A DNA stretch of 64,000 bases from Ferrovibrio sp041906005 (GCF_041906005.1 NZ_JAYRJY010000001.1:372001-436000); one strand, 5' to 3'. Positions 1 through 8,504 are shown, counted from the stretch's first letter. Numbers and translations: made by a program. The notes: generated by a model from the letters alone, not told the origin.

Positions 1-383
1 TGGATACCTATCTCACCATGACCTGGGGTACCGACCTACCCTATGCCGCCAACCAGAAATTCGTTGCTGACTACAGGAAGAAGTATAACGAAACGCCGGC
101 CTTCTATGGCGCGCAGTCCTACGATGCCGCCAACCTGATCGCCAGCGCGGTGACGGCCACCAAGGGCAGCCTGAAGGACAAGAAGGCGATCGGCGCCGCG
201 CTGAAGGCGGCGAAGTTCGAGTCCGTGCGTGGCCCGTTCAAGTTCGGCAACAACAACTTCCCGATCCAGAACATCTATCAGCAGGAAGCCTACAAGACCG
301 CCGATGGCGGCTACGACCTGCGCACTGTCAGCACCGTGCTGACCGCGCACCAGGATCCGCACGCCGCCAAATGCAAGATGTAA
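1..383 (+). CDS. Branched-chain amino acid ABC transporter substrate-binding protein, C-terminal part
   Basis: The reading frame is open from the left edge and ends in a stop at 381-383, so only about 127 C-terminal residues are present. The visible part (FYGAQSYDAANLIASAV, then KFESVRGPFKFGNNNFPIQNIY) is typical of the second lobe of periplasmic LivK/HAAT receptors (Peripla_BP_6). Two permease genes and two ATPase genes follow on the same strand, which makes the assignment firm. The protein would bind the solute in the periplasm and deliver it to the LivH/LivM-type channel. The true ligand cannot be read from the sequence; members of this family also carry amides, aromatic acids and short-chain compounds. 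The start lies outside the window. Confidence 0.9.
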   Translation, partial: DTYLTMTWGTDLPYAANQKFVADYRKKYNETPAFYGAQSYDAANLIASAVTATKGSLKDKKAIGAALKAAKFESVRGPFKFGNNNFPIQNIYQQEAYKTADGGYDLRTVSTVLTAHQDPHAAKCKM

Positions 384-400
384 CCGTTTGAACTGACTTT

Positions 401-432
401 GCCGCGCCCCGCACCGACGGGGCGCGGCTTTT
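401..432 (+). terminator. Hairpin between receptor and permease genes (attenuating terminator)
   Basis: A perfect 10-bp stem (GCCGCGCCCC / GGGGCGCGGC) with an 8-nt loop is followed by TTTT. It sits 18 nt after the receptor stop codon and 22 nt before the permease start. In ABC importer operons such hairpins commonly let the receptor be made in excess over the membrane parts; that role here is inference. Confidence 0.6.
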
Positions 433-454
433 ACCTGACGAGCACCCCGCCCCC

Positions 455-1372
455 ATGCTGCTTATCTTCGAGCAATTCCTGAACGGCCTGCAGATCGGCC
501 TGTTGCTGTTCCTGCTGGCCGCCGGCCTGACGCTGGTCTTCGGCATCATGGATCTGGTGAACCTGGCACACGGCTCGCTTTACATGATGGGGGCTTATTT
601 CGCCGCGGTCTTCACGCAGTGGACCGGCAACTTCTTTCTTGGCGCGTTGCTGGCACTGCCGGCCGGCGCTCTGCTCGGCATCGTGGTCGAGGTGATCGCG
701 CTGCGCACGCTCTATACCCGCGACCATCTCGATCAGGTGCTCGCCACCTTCGGCCTGATCCTGTTCTTCAACGAACTGGCCCGTCTGGTCTTCGGTGTCG
801 GCGGCATGACCATCGACATGCCGGAATGGCTGAAGGGCCAGATCCAGATCCTGCCCGGCCTGCCCTATCCGTCCTATCGCTTCCTGATCATCGTGGTTGG
901 CCTGCTCTGTGCCGTGTTCCTCTATCTGCTGGTCCAGCGCACGCGCCTTGGCATGCTGATCCGCGCCGGCGCCTCCAACCGCGAAATGGCCGGCGCGCTC
1001 GGCGTCGATATCAAGCTGCTGTTCACCCTGGTCTTCGGCCTCGGTTCGGCGCTGGCCGCGTTGGCCGGCCTGATGGCCGGCCCGGTTACCACCGTGCAGA
1101 TCGGCATGGGTGACAACATCCTGATCCTGGCGCTGGTGGTGATCGTGATCGGCGGCATCGGCTCGATCCGCGGCGCCTTCATCGCCGCCATTGCCATCGG
1201 CATCATCGACACCATGGGCCGCGCCTTCCTGCCCAACATTCTCGGCACCGTGCTCACGCCGTCGGAGGCCGGCACCCTGGCCACCGCCCTGTCCTCGATG
1301 CTGATCTACATCCTGATGGCCGCCGTGCTTGTGCTGCGTCCCGCCGGGCTGTTCCCCGCCCCCGGCCGTTAA
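455..1372 (+). CDS. livH: Branched-chain amino acid ABC transporter permease, LivH type
   Basis: This 305-residue protein is almost entirely hydrophobic, with about eight predicted membrane segments. It carries family landmarks such as GLTLVFGIMDLVNLAHGS near residues 24-41 and the cytoplasmic loop GASNREMAGALGVD around residues 171-185 that contacts the ATPase. Length and composition fit LivH (BPD_transp_2 family). It would form one half of the transmembrane channel with the next gene product. The gene lies between the receptor and the second permease in the usual HAAT order. The symbol indicates the family; substrate specificity is unknown. Confidence 0.93.
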   Translation: MLLIFEQFLNGLQIGLLLFLLAAGLTLVFGIMDLVNLAHGSLYMMGAYFAAVFTQWTGNFFLGALLALPAGALLGIVVEVIALRTLYTRDHLDQVLATFGLILFFNELARLVFGVGGMTIDMPEWLKGQIQILPGLPYPSYRFLIIVVGLLCAVFLYLLVQRTRLGMLIRAGASNREMAGALGVDIKLLFTLVFGLGSALAALAGLMAGPVTTVQIGMGDNILILALVVIVIGGIGSIRGAFIAAIAIGIIDTMGRAFLPNILGTVLTPSEAGTLATALSSMLIYILMAAVLVLRPAGLFPAPGR

Positions 1373-1382
1373 GGAGCGTTTC

Positions 1383-2531
1383 GTGTCCGCCGTTTCCACA
1401 CCCGCCAGTTCCGCCGGTACCGCGCGCATCAGCACCGTCACCGGTCTTGCCCTGCTTGGTTTCCTCGCCCTCGTGCCGATTCTGGCCGATGTCTTCGACG
1501 ATCCCTTCCTGCTGACGCTGTTCACCCGCATCGTCATCATGTCGATCGCCGCCGTCAGCCTGAACCTGATCCTGGGTTATGGCGGCCTCGTCAGTTTCGG
1601 CCATGCCGCCTATATCGGCATCGGCGGCTACACTGTCGGCATCCTCGCCTTCCATGGCGTGCACGCCGCCTGGATCCAGTGGCCTCTGGCGGTGATCATC
1701 TCCGGCCTGGTCGCCGCGATCATCGGCCTGCTGTCGCTGCGCACCAAGGGCATCTTCTTCATCATGATCACGCTGGCGCTGGCCCAGCTCGTCTACTATC
1801 TGGGCAACGGCGCCTTCGCCTATGGCGGCGACGACGGTCTGACGATCATGAAGCGCTCGGATTTCGGCGGCCTGATCAACCTCGATGACCGGCCCAGCTT
1901 CTACTGGCTGTGCTGGGTGCTGCTCGCCGCGACCCTCTTCCTGTGCCAGCGCGTGGTGAATTCACGCTTCGGCCTGGTGCTGCAGGGCGCCAAGTCGAAC
2001 GACCGCCGCATGGCCACCATCGGCTTTCCGGTTTTCCGCTATCGCCTCACCGCCTTCATCCTCGCCGGCATGGCCTGCGGTCTGGCCGGCGTGCTGACCG
2101 CCACCTTCACCAACTTCATCAGCCCCGCGATGATGCACTGGAGCCGCTCGGGCGACCTGATCGTGATGGTGGTGCTGGGCGGCATGGGCACCCTGTTCGG
2201 CCCGCTGTTCGGCACCGTCAGCTTCCTGCTGCTCGAGGAAATCCTCTCCGGCTGGACCGAATACTGGAAGATCGTGTTCGGCCCGATCCTGGTGCTGGTG
2301 GTGATCTTCGCCCGTGGCGGCATCGATGGCGCGATCAGCCGCGGCCAGAGCGGCGCGCTGCTGGCCGGCATCGCCGCTTTCTTCCTGATCTATGGCGTGC
2401 ACATGGTCTACGAGGATGCCTGGCTCGTACCCACCCTGATCCTGGCCGGCGCCTTCGCCCTGGCCGGCTTCGCCTGGTGGCATTACCGGCGCAGACGCGG
2501 CGATAGCATGACGGGAGGCGACCATGCTTGA
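1383..2531 (+). CDS. livM: Branched-chain amino acid ABC transporter permease, LivM type
   Basis: The second channel subunit is 382 residues when read from the GTG at 1383, which has an AAGGAG ribosome-binding site at 1372-1377; upstream in-frame codons overlap livH and lack such a site. Landmarks include SLNLILGYGGLVSFGHAAYIG (first core helices) and the loop around GAKSNDRRMATIGFPVFRYR, the ATPase-coupling region. Two further hydrophobic helices at the C-terminus (about residues 320-370) extend it beyond the minimal LivM length. The 3' end overlaps the next ATPase gene by 8 nt, indicating translational coupling within the operon. Confidence 0.92.
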   Translation: MSAVSTPASSAGTARISTVTGLALLGFLALVPILADVFDDPFLLTLFTRIVIMSIAAVSLNLILGYGGLVSFGHAAYIGIGGYTVGILAFHGVHAAWIQWPLAVIISGLVAAIIGLLSLRTKGIFFIMITLALAQLVYYLGNGAFAYGGDDGLTIMKRSDFGGLINLDDRPSFYWLCWVLLAATLFLCQRVVNSRFGLVLQGAKSNDRRMATIGFPVFRYRLTAFILAGMACGLAGVLTATFTNFISPAMMHWSRSGDLIVMVVLGGMGTLFGPLFGTVSFLLLEEILSGWTEYWKIVFGPILVLVVIFARGGIDGAISRGQSGALLAGIAAFFLIYGVHMVYEDAWLVPTLILAGAFALAGFAWWHYRRRRGDSMTGGDHA

Positions 2532-3276
2532 ACCGGTTCTGCAGGCATCCAATCTGGTCAAACGCTTCGGCGGCCTCACCGCCACCGATGACCTCTCGCT
2601 CGATATCCGCGAGGGTGAGATCCATGCCGTGATCGGCCCCAACGGCGCCGGCAAGACCACCATGATCGGCCAGCTGATCGGTGAGCTGCGTCCCGATGCC
2701 GGCAGCATCCGCTTCATGGGGCGCGACATCACCCATCTGCCGGTGCACAAGCGCTCGCATCTGGGGATCGCGCGCTCGTTCCAGATCACCTCGATCTTCC
2801 TGAATTTCACGGCGCTGGACAACGTCGCGCTCGCCGTGCAGGCCCATGACGGCCATTCCTTCCGCTTCTGGGCCGATGCTCGCCGTGATGTGCGCCTGCG
2901 CGACCCGGCCATGGATGCCCTGAAGCAGGTTGGCCTGGCCCACCGCGCCGACGTGGTGGCCAGCGCGTTGAGCCATGGCGAACACCGCCAGCTCGAAATC
3001 GCCATGGCGCTGGCGACCAAGCCGAAACTGCTGCTGCTCGACGAGCCGATGGCCGGCATGGGACCGGAGGATTCCGCCCGCATGGTCACCATGCTGCAGG
3101 GCATCAAGGGCAGCGTCACCATGCTGCTGATTGAACATGACATGGATGCCGTGTTCGCCCTGGCCGACCGCATCACCGTGCTGGTCTACGGCCATGGCAT
3201 CGCCACCGGCACCCCCGACGAGATCCGGCGCAACGAACAGGTGCGCCAGGCCTATCTCGGCGACGAAGCGGAGTAA
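2524..3276 (+). CDS. livG: ABC transporter ATP-binding protein, LivG type
   Basis: This 250-residue ATPase has the Walker A motif GPNGAGKTT near residues 39-47, the signature SHGEHRQLEIAMALA, and Walker B LLLLDEPMAG followed by a switch histidine in LIEHDMDAVF. The C-terminal GIATGTPDEIRRNEQVRQAYLG is the typical LivG end. The signature reads SHGEH instead of the common LSGGE or LPYG, a normal LivG-group variation. It would energise solute import together with LivF on the cytoplasmic face of LivHM. The start overlaps livM. Confidence 0.93.
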   Translation: MLEPVLQASNLVKRFGGLTATDDLSLDIREGEIHAVIGPNGAGKTTMIGQLIGELRPDAGSIRFMGRDITHLPVHKRSHLGIARSFQITSIFLNFTALDNVALAVQAHDGHSFRFWADARRDVRLRDPAMDALKQVGLAHRADVVASALSHGEHRQLEIAMALATKPKLLLLDEPMAGMGPEDSARMVTMLQGIKGSVTMLLIEHDMDAVFALADRITVLVYGHGIATGTPDEIRRNEQVRQAYLGDEAE

Positions 3277-3280
3277 TGCG

Positions 3281-3988
3281 ATGAGCCTGCTGGACGTCGA
3301 CTCGATCGACACCTTCTACGGCCGCAGCCAGGTGCTGTTCGGCATGAGCATTGCCATCGCCCCGGGCGAGGTGGTCACGCTGATGGGCCGCAACGGCATG
3401 GGCAAGACCACCACCATCCGCTCGATCATGGGCCTGACTCCGGCCGCGCGCGGGAAGATTCGCTTCCGCGGCCAAGATATCCGCGAGCTGCCATCCTATC
3501 GGGTCGCCAAGGTCGGCGTCGGCCTGGTGCCGGAAGGCCGGCAGATTTTCCCCAACCTGTCGGTGAAAGAGAATCTGATCGCCACCGCCGCCAACCGCAA
3601 CGACAGCAAGACCCCCTGGACCTACGAGCGCGTCGTCGAACTGTTTCCCCGTCTCGCGGAGCGCGCGAATAACATGGGGAACCAATTGTCGGGTGGCGAG
3701 CAGCAGATGCTGGCCGTCGGTCGCGCCCTGATGACCAACCCTCACCTGCTGATCCTTGATGAAGCCACCGAGGGGCTGGCCCCGCTGATCCGGCTGGAAA
3801 TCTGGAACTGTCTGGAACGGTTGAAACAAACCGGACAGTCGATCCTGGTTGTGGATAAGAATGTCGAGGCGCTGACCCGCCTTGCCAACCGGCATTACGT
3901 GATCGAGAAAGGCCGCGTGGTCTGGCAGGGCGATTCCGCGGCCCTGCGCGCCGCCCCGGACATCCAGCACCGCTATCTCGGCATTTAG
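3281..3988 (+). CDS. livF: ABC transporter ATP-binding protein, LivF type
   Basis: The 235-residue ATPase starts at the ATG at 3281, 4 nt after the livG stop; longer in-frame readings run through livG and are not credible. It has Walker A GRNGMGKTTT, signature LSGGEQQMLAVGRALM, and Walker B LLILDEATEGLAP. The H-loop position reads LVVDKNVEAL, where other families have a histidine; Lys or Glu-Lys forms are common in LivF. It is the second nucleotide-binding subunit of the importer. The operon ends here: the next gene starts about 100 nt downstream behind a hairpin. Confidence 0.93.
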   Translation: MSLLDVDSIDTFYGRSQVLFGMSIAIAPGEVVTLMGRNGMGKTTTIRSIMGLTPAARGKIRFRGQDIRELPSYRVAKVGVGLVPEGRQIFPNLSVKENLIATAANRNDSKTPWTYERVVELFPRLAERANNMGNQLSGGEQQMLAVGRALMTNPHLLILDEATEGLAPLIRLEIWNCLERLKQTGQSILVVDKNVEALTRLANRHYVIEKGRVVWQGDSAALRAAPDIQHRYLGI

Positions 3989-4023
3989 TCGGAAATACTT
4001 TCGAATCCCATTGCCAGCCGCCC

Positions 4024-4051
4024 CCGCCGGTCCCACAGTATGGGCCGGCGG
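4024..4051 (+). terminator. Hairpin after the liv operon
   Basis: CCGCCGG-T-CCCA and TGGG-CCGGCGG can pair around a 5-nt CAGTA loop with a single bulge. It lies between livF and the GGDEF gene. No run of T follows, so it may be a weak or Rho-assisted terminator, or a structured leader of the next gene. Confidence 0.35.
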
Positions 4052-4092
4052 CGTAACGATCCGGGAAGGGTCGCCGCCGGCAGGGGAGCAGG

Positions 4093-5157
4093 ATGTATCA
4101 CGACGATCTGCATCAGGCGGCTGAATTCGCCCACGCGGCGGTGGCCAGTATGACGCGGTTCTCGATTCCGCCGACCCCGATCAATTTCACCATCTGGTAC
4201 GAATACCATGCCGGCCGCGACCCGGCCCTGAGCCGCGCCATCGACGGGCTGCTGGCGTCCAAGACGCCGTTCACGCCCGATACCACGCTGCAGCTCTACG
4301 AGGAATTCCTCAATCCCGCACGCATGCTGCGCGCCTCGCGCGAAACCACCGAGAAGCTGCAGGAGGCGATGGACGAACTGCGCGTCTTCGTCGGTGCGGC
4401 CGAGGTGGATACCCGCACCTATGGCGACAAGCTGGAGCATTTCTCCGACCGGCTCGACGCGCATGGCAACGGCCCTGCCTTCGGCTCGCTGGTCGGCGCC
4501 ATGCTGCAGGAAACCCGCGCCATGCAGCAGCGCAACCAGTCGCTGGAAGATCGCCTGGCCGAAACCACGGCCGAGGTGCAGCAGCTGCGCGAGCATTTCG
4601 AGCAGGCCCGCCGCGAAGCGCTGTCTGACAGCCTCACCGGCCTGGCCAACCGCAAGAATTTCGAGCAGACGCTCACCCTCTTCGCCAAGGCCTCGGTCGA
4701 CAACAACGAGCCGCTGGCCCTGATGCTGCTCGATATCGACCATTTCAAGCTGTTCAACGACCGCCATGGGCACCAGACCGGCGACACCGTGCTGCAACTC
4801 GTCGCCCGCACGCTCAGCGACAATGTGAAGGGCCAGGATCTGGCCGCGCGTTACGGTGGCGAGGAATTCGCCCTGCTGCTGCCCCGTACCCGGGCCGACC
4901 AGGCCGTGAAACTGGGCGACAACATCCGCGCCCTGATCGCGGCACGCAAACTGGTGAAGCGCAATTCCGGCGACGAACTGGGCCGCATCACCATCTCGGC
5001 CGGCGTCGCCGAATACCGCACCGGCGAGGCGCTCAGCGCTTTCGTGCAGCGCGCCGACGCCGCGCTGTATGGCGCCAAACGGGCGGGCCGCAACCGTGTG
5101 GTTGCCGCAACGGAAGCCACTGCGGCCAACCTGACCGAGACTGTTCTACCCTCCTGA
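4093..5157 (+). CDS. GGDEF-domain protein, probable diguanylate cyclase
   Basis: This 354-residue protein has a helical N-terminal region (residues 1-100, conserved in alphaproteobacterial diguanylate cyclases but without an assigned fold), a coiled coil at about 140-178, and a GGDEF domain from about 180 to 345. The active-site loop reads GGEEF at residues 255-259, which is catalytically competent in known cyclases. The product inhibition site, normally RxxD five residues before GGEEF, reads KGQD (246-249), so feedback inhibition by cyclic di-GMP may be weakened. No membrane segment is visible, so it is probably cytosolic. It sits alone behind a GGGGAGCAGG ribosome-binding region. Confidence 0.92.
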   Translation: MYHDDLHQAAEFAHAAVASMTRFSIPPTPINFTIWYEYHAGRDPALSRAIDGLLASKTPFTPDTTLQLYEEFLNPARMLRASRETTEKLQEAMDELRVFVGAAEVDTRTYGDKLEHFSDRLDAHGNGPAFGSLVGAMLQETRAMQQRNQSLEDRLAETTAEVQQLREHFEQARREALSDSLTGLANRKNFEQTLTLFAKASVDNNEPLALMLLDIDHFKLFNDRHGHQTGDTVLQLVARTLSDNVKGQDLAARYGGEEFALLLPRTRADQAVKLGDNIRALIAARKLVKRNSGDELGRITISAGVAEYRTGEALSAFVQRADAALYGAKRAGRNRVVAATEATAANLTETVLPS

Positions 5158-5199
5158 AAAATCGGCTAGCGTATTCGCCATACAAGGGAGCGAAACGTT

Positions 5200-5991
5200 A
5201 TGGCCTACAATACCCTGCTGGTCGACAAAGCGGATGGCGTCGCCACGATCACGCTGAACCGTCCCGACCGCCTGAATGCGCTGAACACCGAAATCATGGT
5301 CGAGATGCTGGCCGCCATCGAGGAGATCGATGCCGACAGCGCGATCCGCTGCCTGCTGATCACCGGCGCGGGCCGCGGCTTCTGCTCCGGCGCCGATCTC
5401 GCCAGCGGCGACCTGACGAAAGACGGCGGCATGCCGGATCTCGGCAAGGCCCTGCACAACAACTACCACCCGGTGATCCGCAAGCTGGCCGCCCTGCGCA
5501 TGCCCATCGTCTGCGCCGTGAACGGCCCGGCCGCCGGCGCCGGCATGAGTCTGGCCCTGACCGGCGACATCGTGATCGCCGGCCAGTCGGCCAGCTTCCT
5601 GCAGGCCTTCGCCAATATCGGCCTGGTGCCCGATGCCGGCAGCACGTATTTCCTGCCCCGCCTCGTCGGCTCGGCCCGCGCCCAGGGCCTGACCATGCTG
5701 GGCGAACCCCTGCCGGCCAGCACGGCCGCCGAATGGGGCATGATCTGGAAATGCGTCGACGATTCCGCCCTGATGGACGAGGCGCGCAAGGTGGCCACCA
5801 AATTCGCCAGGGGGCCGACGGTTGGCCTCGGCCTGATCCGCCAGCTGATGCAGCAATCGTGGAATGCCTCGCTCGACAGCCAGCTCGAGGCCGAGCGTTC
5901 GGCCCAGCGCGTCGCCGGCCGCAGCCGCGACTTCGTCGAAGGTGTGATGGCCTTCCTGCAGAAACGCCCCGCCAAGTTCACGGGTCAGTGA
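5200..5991 (+). CDS. paaG: Enoyl-CoA hydratase/isomerase family, PaaG-like
   Basis: The protein is 263 residues, a standard crotonase-fold length. Oxyanion-hole segments are visible at about 60-68 (GRGFCSGADL) and 108-120 (AVNGPAAGAGMSLAL). The stretch NNYHPVIRKLAALRMPIVCAVNG together with GLVPDAGSTYFLPRLVG and AAEWGMIWKCVDD matches PaaG, the ring-1,2-epoxyphenylacetyl-CoA isomerase of phenylacetate degradation. It overlaps the following PaaI-type thioesterase by 4 nt (GTGA). The pairing with paaI supports phenylacetyl-CoA metabolism, but the oxygenase genes paaABCDE are not in the window, and PaaG-like isomerases are also used for other enoyl-CoA substrates. Confidence 0.82.
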   Translation: MAYNTLLVDKADGVATITLNRPDRLNALNTEIMVEMLAAIEEIDADSAIRCLLITGAGRGFCSGADLASGDLTKDGGMPDLGKALHNNYHPVIRKLAALRMPIVCAVNGPAAGAGMSLALTGDIVIAGQSASFLQAFANIGLVPDAGSTYFLPRLVGSARAQGLTMLGEPLPASTAAEWGMIWKCVDDSALMDEARKVATKFARGPTVGLGLIRQLMQQSWNASLDSQLEAERSAQRVAGRSRDFVEGVMAFLQKRPAKFTGQ

Positions 5992-6431
5992 CCTTGGACG
6001 CCCAGGAGATTGCCGAGCGCATCGGCAAAGTCGCGTCCCAACGCGACCTGGCCGCGCAACGGCTCGGCATCGAATTGCTGGAAATGGGCCCGGGCCGCTG
6101 CCGCCTGCGCATGACGGTGCAGCCCGACATGGTGAACAGTCATGGCACCTGCCATGGCGGCGTGATCTTCACGCTGGCCGATTCCGCCTTCGGCTATGCC
6201 TGCAATTCCTTCAACCGCAACGCCGTGGCGCAGCAATGCGACATCACCTATCTGCGCCCGGTGCTGCCCGGCACGGTGCTGACGGCGACGGCCGAGTTGC
6301 GCGAAAGTGCGGGCCGCAGCGCGGTCTACGACATGGCCGTTCAGGATGCGGAGGGCAACACGGTCGCGCTGTTCCGCGGCCTGGCCCGCACAATCAAGGG
6401 CGAAACCATTCCCGGACTGGAGGGAGCCTGA
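5988..6431 (+). CDS. paaI: Hydroxyphenylacetyl-CoA thioesterase, PaaI-like
   Basis: A 147-residue hotdog-fold thioesterase is read from the GTG at 5988, which overlaps the paaG stop (GTGA). The motif SHGTCHGGVIFTLADSAFGY carries the catalytic Asp and the conserved HGG turn of PaaI. The central segment around QQCDITYLRP matches the strand lining the active site. PaaI removes CoA from dead-end hydroxyphenylacetyl-CoA intermediates of the phenylacetate pathway. It is translationally coupled to paaG and sits 2 nt ahead of the next small gene. Confidence 0.85.
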   Translation: MTLDAQEIAERIGKVASQRDLAAQRLGIELLEMGPGRCRLRMTVQPDMVNSHGTCHGGVIFTLADSAFGYACNSFNRNAVAQQCDITYLRPVLPGTVLTATAELRESAGRSAVYDMAVQDAEGNTVALFRGLARTIKGETIPGLEGA

Positions 6432-6433
6432 CC

Positions 6434-6643
6434 ATGGCGAAACTCAACACCGATCCCAACCTGGCCGATGCCGACGCCTTCTACGCGGCGCTGGTGAAAA
6501 TGACCGACGGCATGGACGACGCCACCGCGCAGAAGACCATGGCCAAACTGACGCTGCTGCTGGCGAACCATATCGGCGATGCCGCCGTGCTGACCGAGGC
6601 AATGGCGCTGGCGTGCGGCAACGGGCAAAGCAAGGCGGCCTGA
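6434..6643 (+). CDS. Small DUF2783-like protein
   Basis: This 69-residue protein starts 2 nt after paaI. The composition LNTDPNLADADAFYAALV followed by LTLLLANHIGDAAVLTEAMAL resembles, from memory, the DUF2783 family of short alphaproteobacterial proteins often found beside aromatic-compound or acyl-CoA genes. It has no signal peptide and looks helical and cytosolic. No biochemical role is known to me. Its tight spacing suggests co-expression with paaG-paaI. A family profile search would settle the assignment. Confidence 0.65.
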   Translation: MAKLNTDPNLADADAFYAALVKMTDGMDDATAQKTMAKLTLLLANHIGDAAVLTEAMALACGNGQSKAA

Positions 6644-6692
6644 AACAACGCCCGCCCCTCTTACCGCTAGCAGCGGTGAACTCTCTTGCCGC

Positions 6693-7076
6693 CTAACGGC
6701 GCCGCGCAGCGCCCAGTGTGATCCGGCGCGAGGGCGGCGGAGTGGCGGCTTTCTGGGCCTTGGCGATGGTCAATGCCCGCTTCGCCCAGGCCACAGCCTC
6801 CTCCTGGTCATCCACCAGACCGGCCGGCATTTGCCAATAGCTGGTACGCACAGGCTTGCCCTTGCCCTCATAGGTGAAGGGGCCGCAACCGCGCGCCAGG
6901 AAATCCTGGCTGCTCTCGGCATCGGCCTTGAGATAGATCGCGTCATCATAGACCAGCCCGAACATCACCCCCCGGCAATACAGGCCGGCCCCGCCGAACA
7001 TGCGGCGGGCGCTGATGCCGCCCAGCGGGGCGAACAGGTCCTGGACGAATTCGGTGAAGTCGGGATTCGCGGGCAT
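6693..7076 (-). CDS. TfoX N-terminal domain family protein
   Basis: A 127-residue protein is read from the ATG at 7076. A longer in-frame reading would begin inside the start of the divergent crcB gene and is rejected. The segment FVQDLFAPLGGISARRMFGGAGLYCRGVMFGLVYDDAIYLK is the TfoX_N signature (RRMFGGxGxY). Small stand-alone TfoX_N proteins are common in alphaproteobacteria; unlike Haemophilus TfoX/Sxy they lack the C-terminal domain, and a competence role should not be assumed. The C-terminus is basic (SRRITLGAARRR). Confidence 0.85.
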   Translation of the reverse strand: MPANPDFTEFVQDLFAPLGGISARRMFGGAGLYCRGVMFGLVYDDAIYLKADAESSQDFLARGCGPFTYEGKGKPVRTSYWQMPAGLVDDQEEAVAWAKRALTIAKAQKAATPPPSRRITLGAARRR

Positions 7077-7170
7077 GGCGCGCAGACTAGCCAAGCCTGC
7101 GGCGGCGGCCAAGCGCGCTTTGACGCCTGCGACAAAAATCGCTAGCGTCGCCCGAAATGGCCAGTTTGAC

Positions 7171-7581
7171 ATGACCGCCTATCTCTATATCGCCGCCGGC
7201 GGCGCGCTGGGCAGCGTCGCCCGCTACTGGATGGCCGGTGCCATCGACGGGCGCCTCAATGCGGGATTTCCCCATATGGCTTTTCCCTGGGGCACCGTGC
7301 TGGTCAATATCGCCGGCTCGTTCGCCATCGGCATCTTCGCCGCCATGGCGGCCGGTGAAAGCCGCTGGGGCCTGAGCGATTCTGCCCGCCTCTTCCTGAT
7401 GGTGGGCATCTGCGGCGGCTTCACGACGTTTTCCAGCTTCAGCCTGCAGACGCTCGGCCTGCTGCGCGAGGGCCTGCTGCTGCGGGCCGGCGGCAACGTG
7501 GCGGTATCGGTGCTGGTCTGCCTGGCCGCCACCTGGGCCGGCGCGGCGCTGATGCAGGCGCTCGGCCGCGGCGGTTCGTAA
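7171..7581 (+). CDS. crcB: Fluoride ion channel CrcB/Fluc
   Basis: The protein is 136 residues with four hydrophobic segments, the standard size of Fluc subunits, which work as antiparallel dimers in the inner membrane to release fluoride. Diagnostic motifs are GGALGSVARYW near the N-terminus, the Asn-containing NIAGSFAIG in helix 2, and GGFTTFSSFS in helix 3, which supplies the Phe-box and sodium site. It is divergent from the TfoX-like gene with 94 nt between the two starts. I looked for a fluoride riboswitch upstream and did not find one. Confidence 0.93.
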   Translation: MTAYLYIAAGGALGSVARYWMAGAIDGRLNAGFPHMAFPWGTVLVNIAGSFAIGIFAAMAAGESRWGLSDSARLFLMVGICGGFTTFSSFSLQTLGLLREGLLLRAGGNVAVSVLVCLAATWAGAALMQALGRGGS

Positions 7582-7585
7582 AGCC

Positions 7586-8437
7586 TTACTGCTCGACGAA
7601 GGCCTTCTCGATCACGTATTCGCCGGCGCCGGTGGTCGAACCTTCCTGCCAGCCCAGACCGTCCAGCATCGACCGCATGTCGGCCAGCATGCCGGGGCTG
7701 CCGCACAGCATGATGCGGTCGGTGGCCTTGTTCAGCGGCGGCAGGCCAAGATCGGTGAACAGCTTGCCCGACGAAATCAGGTCGGTGACGCGGCCCTGGT
7801 TGCGATAGGCCTCGCGGGTCACGGTCGGGTAATAAACCAGCTTCTTCTTCACCTCTTCGCCGAAGAATTCATTCTCCGGCAGTTCCTTGAGGATGAAGTC
7901 CTCATAGGCCAGTTCGCCCACCGTGCGCACGCCATGCACCAGCACGATCTTCTCAAAGCGCTCGTAGGCATCCGGGTCCTTGATCACCGACATGAAGGGC
8001 GCCAGGCCCGTGCCGGTGGAGAGCAGATAGAGCGTCTTGCCCGGCGTCAGGTTGTCCTGCAGCAGGGTGCCGGTTGCCTTCTTGCCGACGATGATGCGAT
8101 CACCCACCTTGATATGCTGCAGCCGCGAGGTCAGCGGACCGTCCGGCACTTTGATCGAGAGGAATTCCAGGAATTCCTCGTAATTGGCGCTCACCATCGA
8201 ATAGGCGCGCAGCAGCGGCTTGTTGTCGACGATCAGGCCGATCATGGCGAACTGGCCGTTGATGAAGCGGAAGCTGGGGTCGCGCGTCGTCTTGAAGGTG
8301 AACAGCGTGTCGGTCCAGTGATGGACAAACGTCACCGTCTCCTCACGCAGGTTGCCGCCGGGCTTGAGCAGCGGATGCGAGGGCGCCGCATCGGAGGCAG
8401 GATTGGCGGCGACGGCGGCAGTGGCAGGTGACGTCAT
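7586..8437 (-). CDS. fpr: Ferredoxin-NADP(+) reductase
   Basis: This 283-residue flavoprotein has a FAD-binding barrel with the RAYSM motif (isoalloxazine/phosphate contacts), then an NADP-binding domain with STGTGLAPFMSVI and the C-terminal CGSPGMLADM and GEYVIEKAFVEQ. The ending matches bacterial subclass I Fpr of alphaproteobacteria, where the last residues cover the flavin. A 25-residue Ala/Pro-rich N-terminal extension precedes the conserved part, so an internal start is possible. It exchanges electrons between NADPH and ferredoxin or flavodoxin, often in oxidative-stress defence. A 27-bp inverted repeat lies upstream. Confidence 0.93.
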   Translation of the reverse strand: MTSPATAAVAANPASDAAPSHPLLKPGGNLREETVTFVHHWTDTLFTFKTTRDPSFRFINGQFAMIGLIVDNKPLLRAYSMVSANYEEFLEFLSIKVPDGPLTSRLQHIKVGDRIIVGKKATGTLLQDNLTPGKTLYLLSTGTGLAPFMSVIKDPDAYERFEKIVLVHGVRTVGELAYEDFILKELPENEFFGEEVKKKLVYYPTVTREAYRNQGRVTDLISSGKLFTDLGLPPLNKATDRIMLCGSPGMLADMRSMLDGLGWQEGSTTGAGEYVIEKAFVEQ

Positions 8438-8504
8438 GGCTCGGCTCGGTATTTGGCTGGGGCAGCGCGGGAATACAGCAAGGCTGACCGGAACTCACGG
8501 CCTA

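Noticed and set aside
7077..7170. Fluoride riboswitch before crcB
   Set aside because: The conserved core and pseudoknot sequences expected of the crcB motif were not found in the 94-nt gap.
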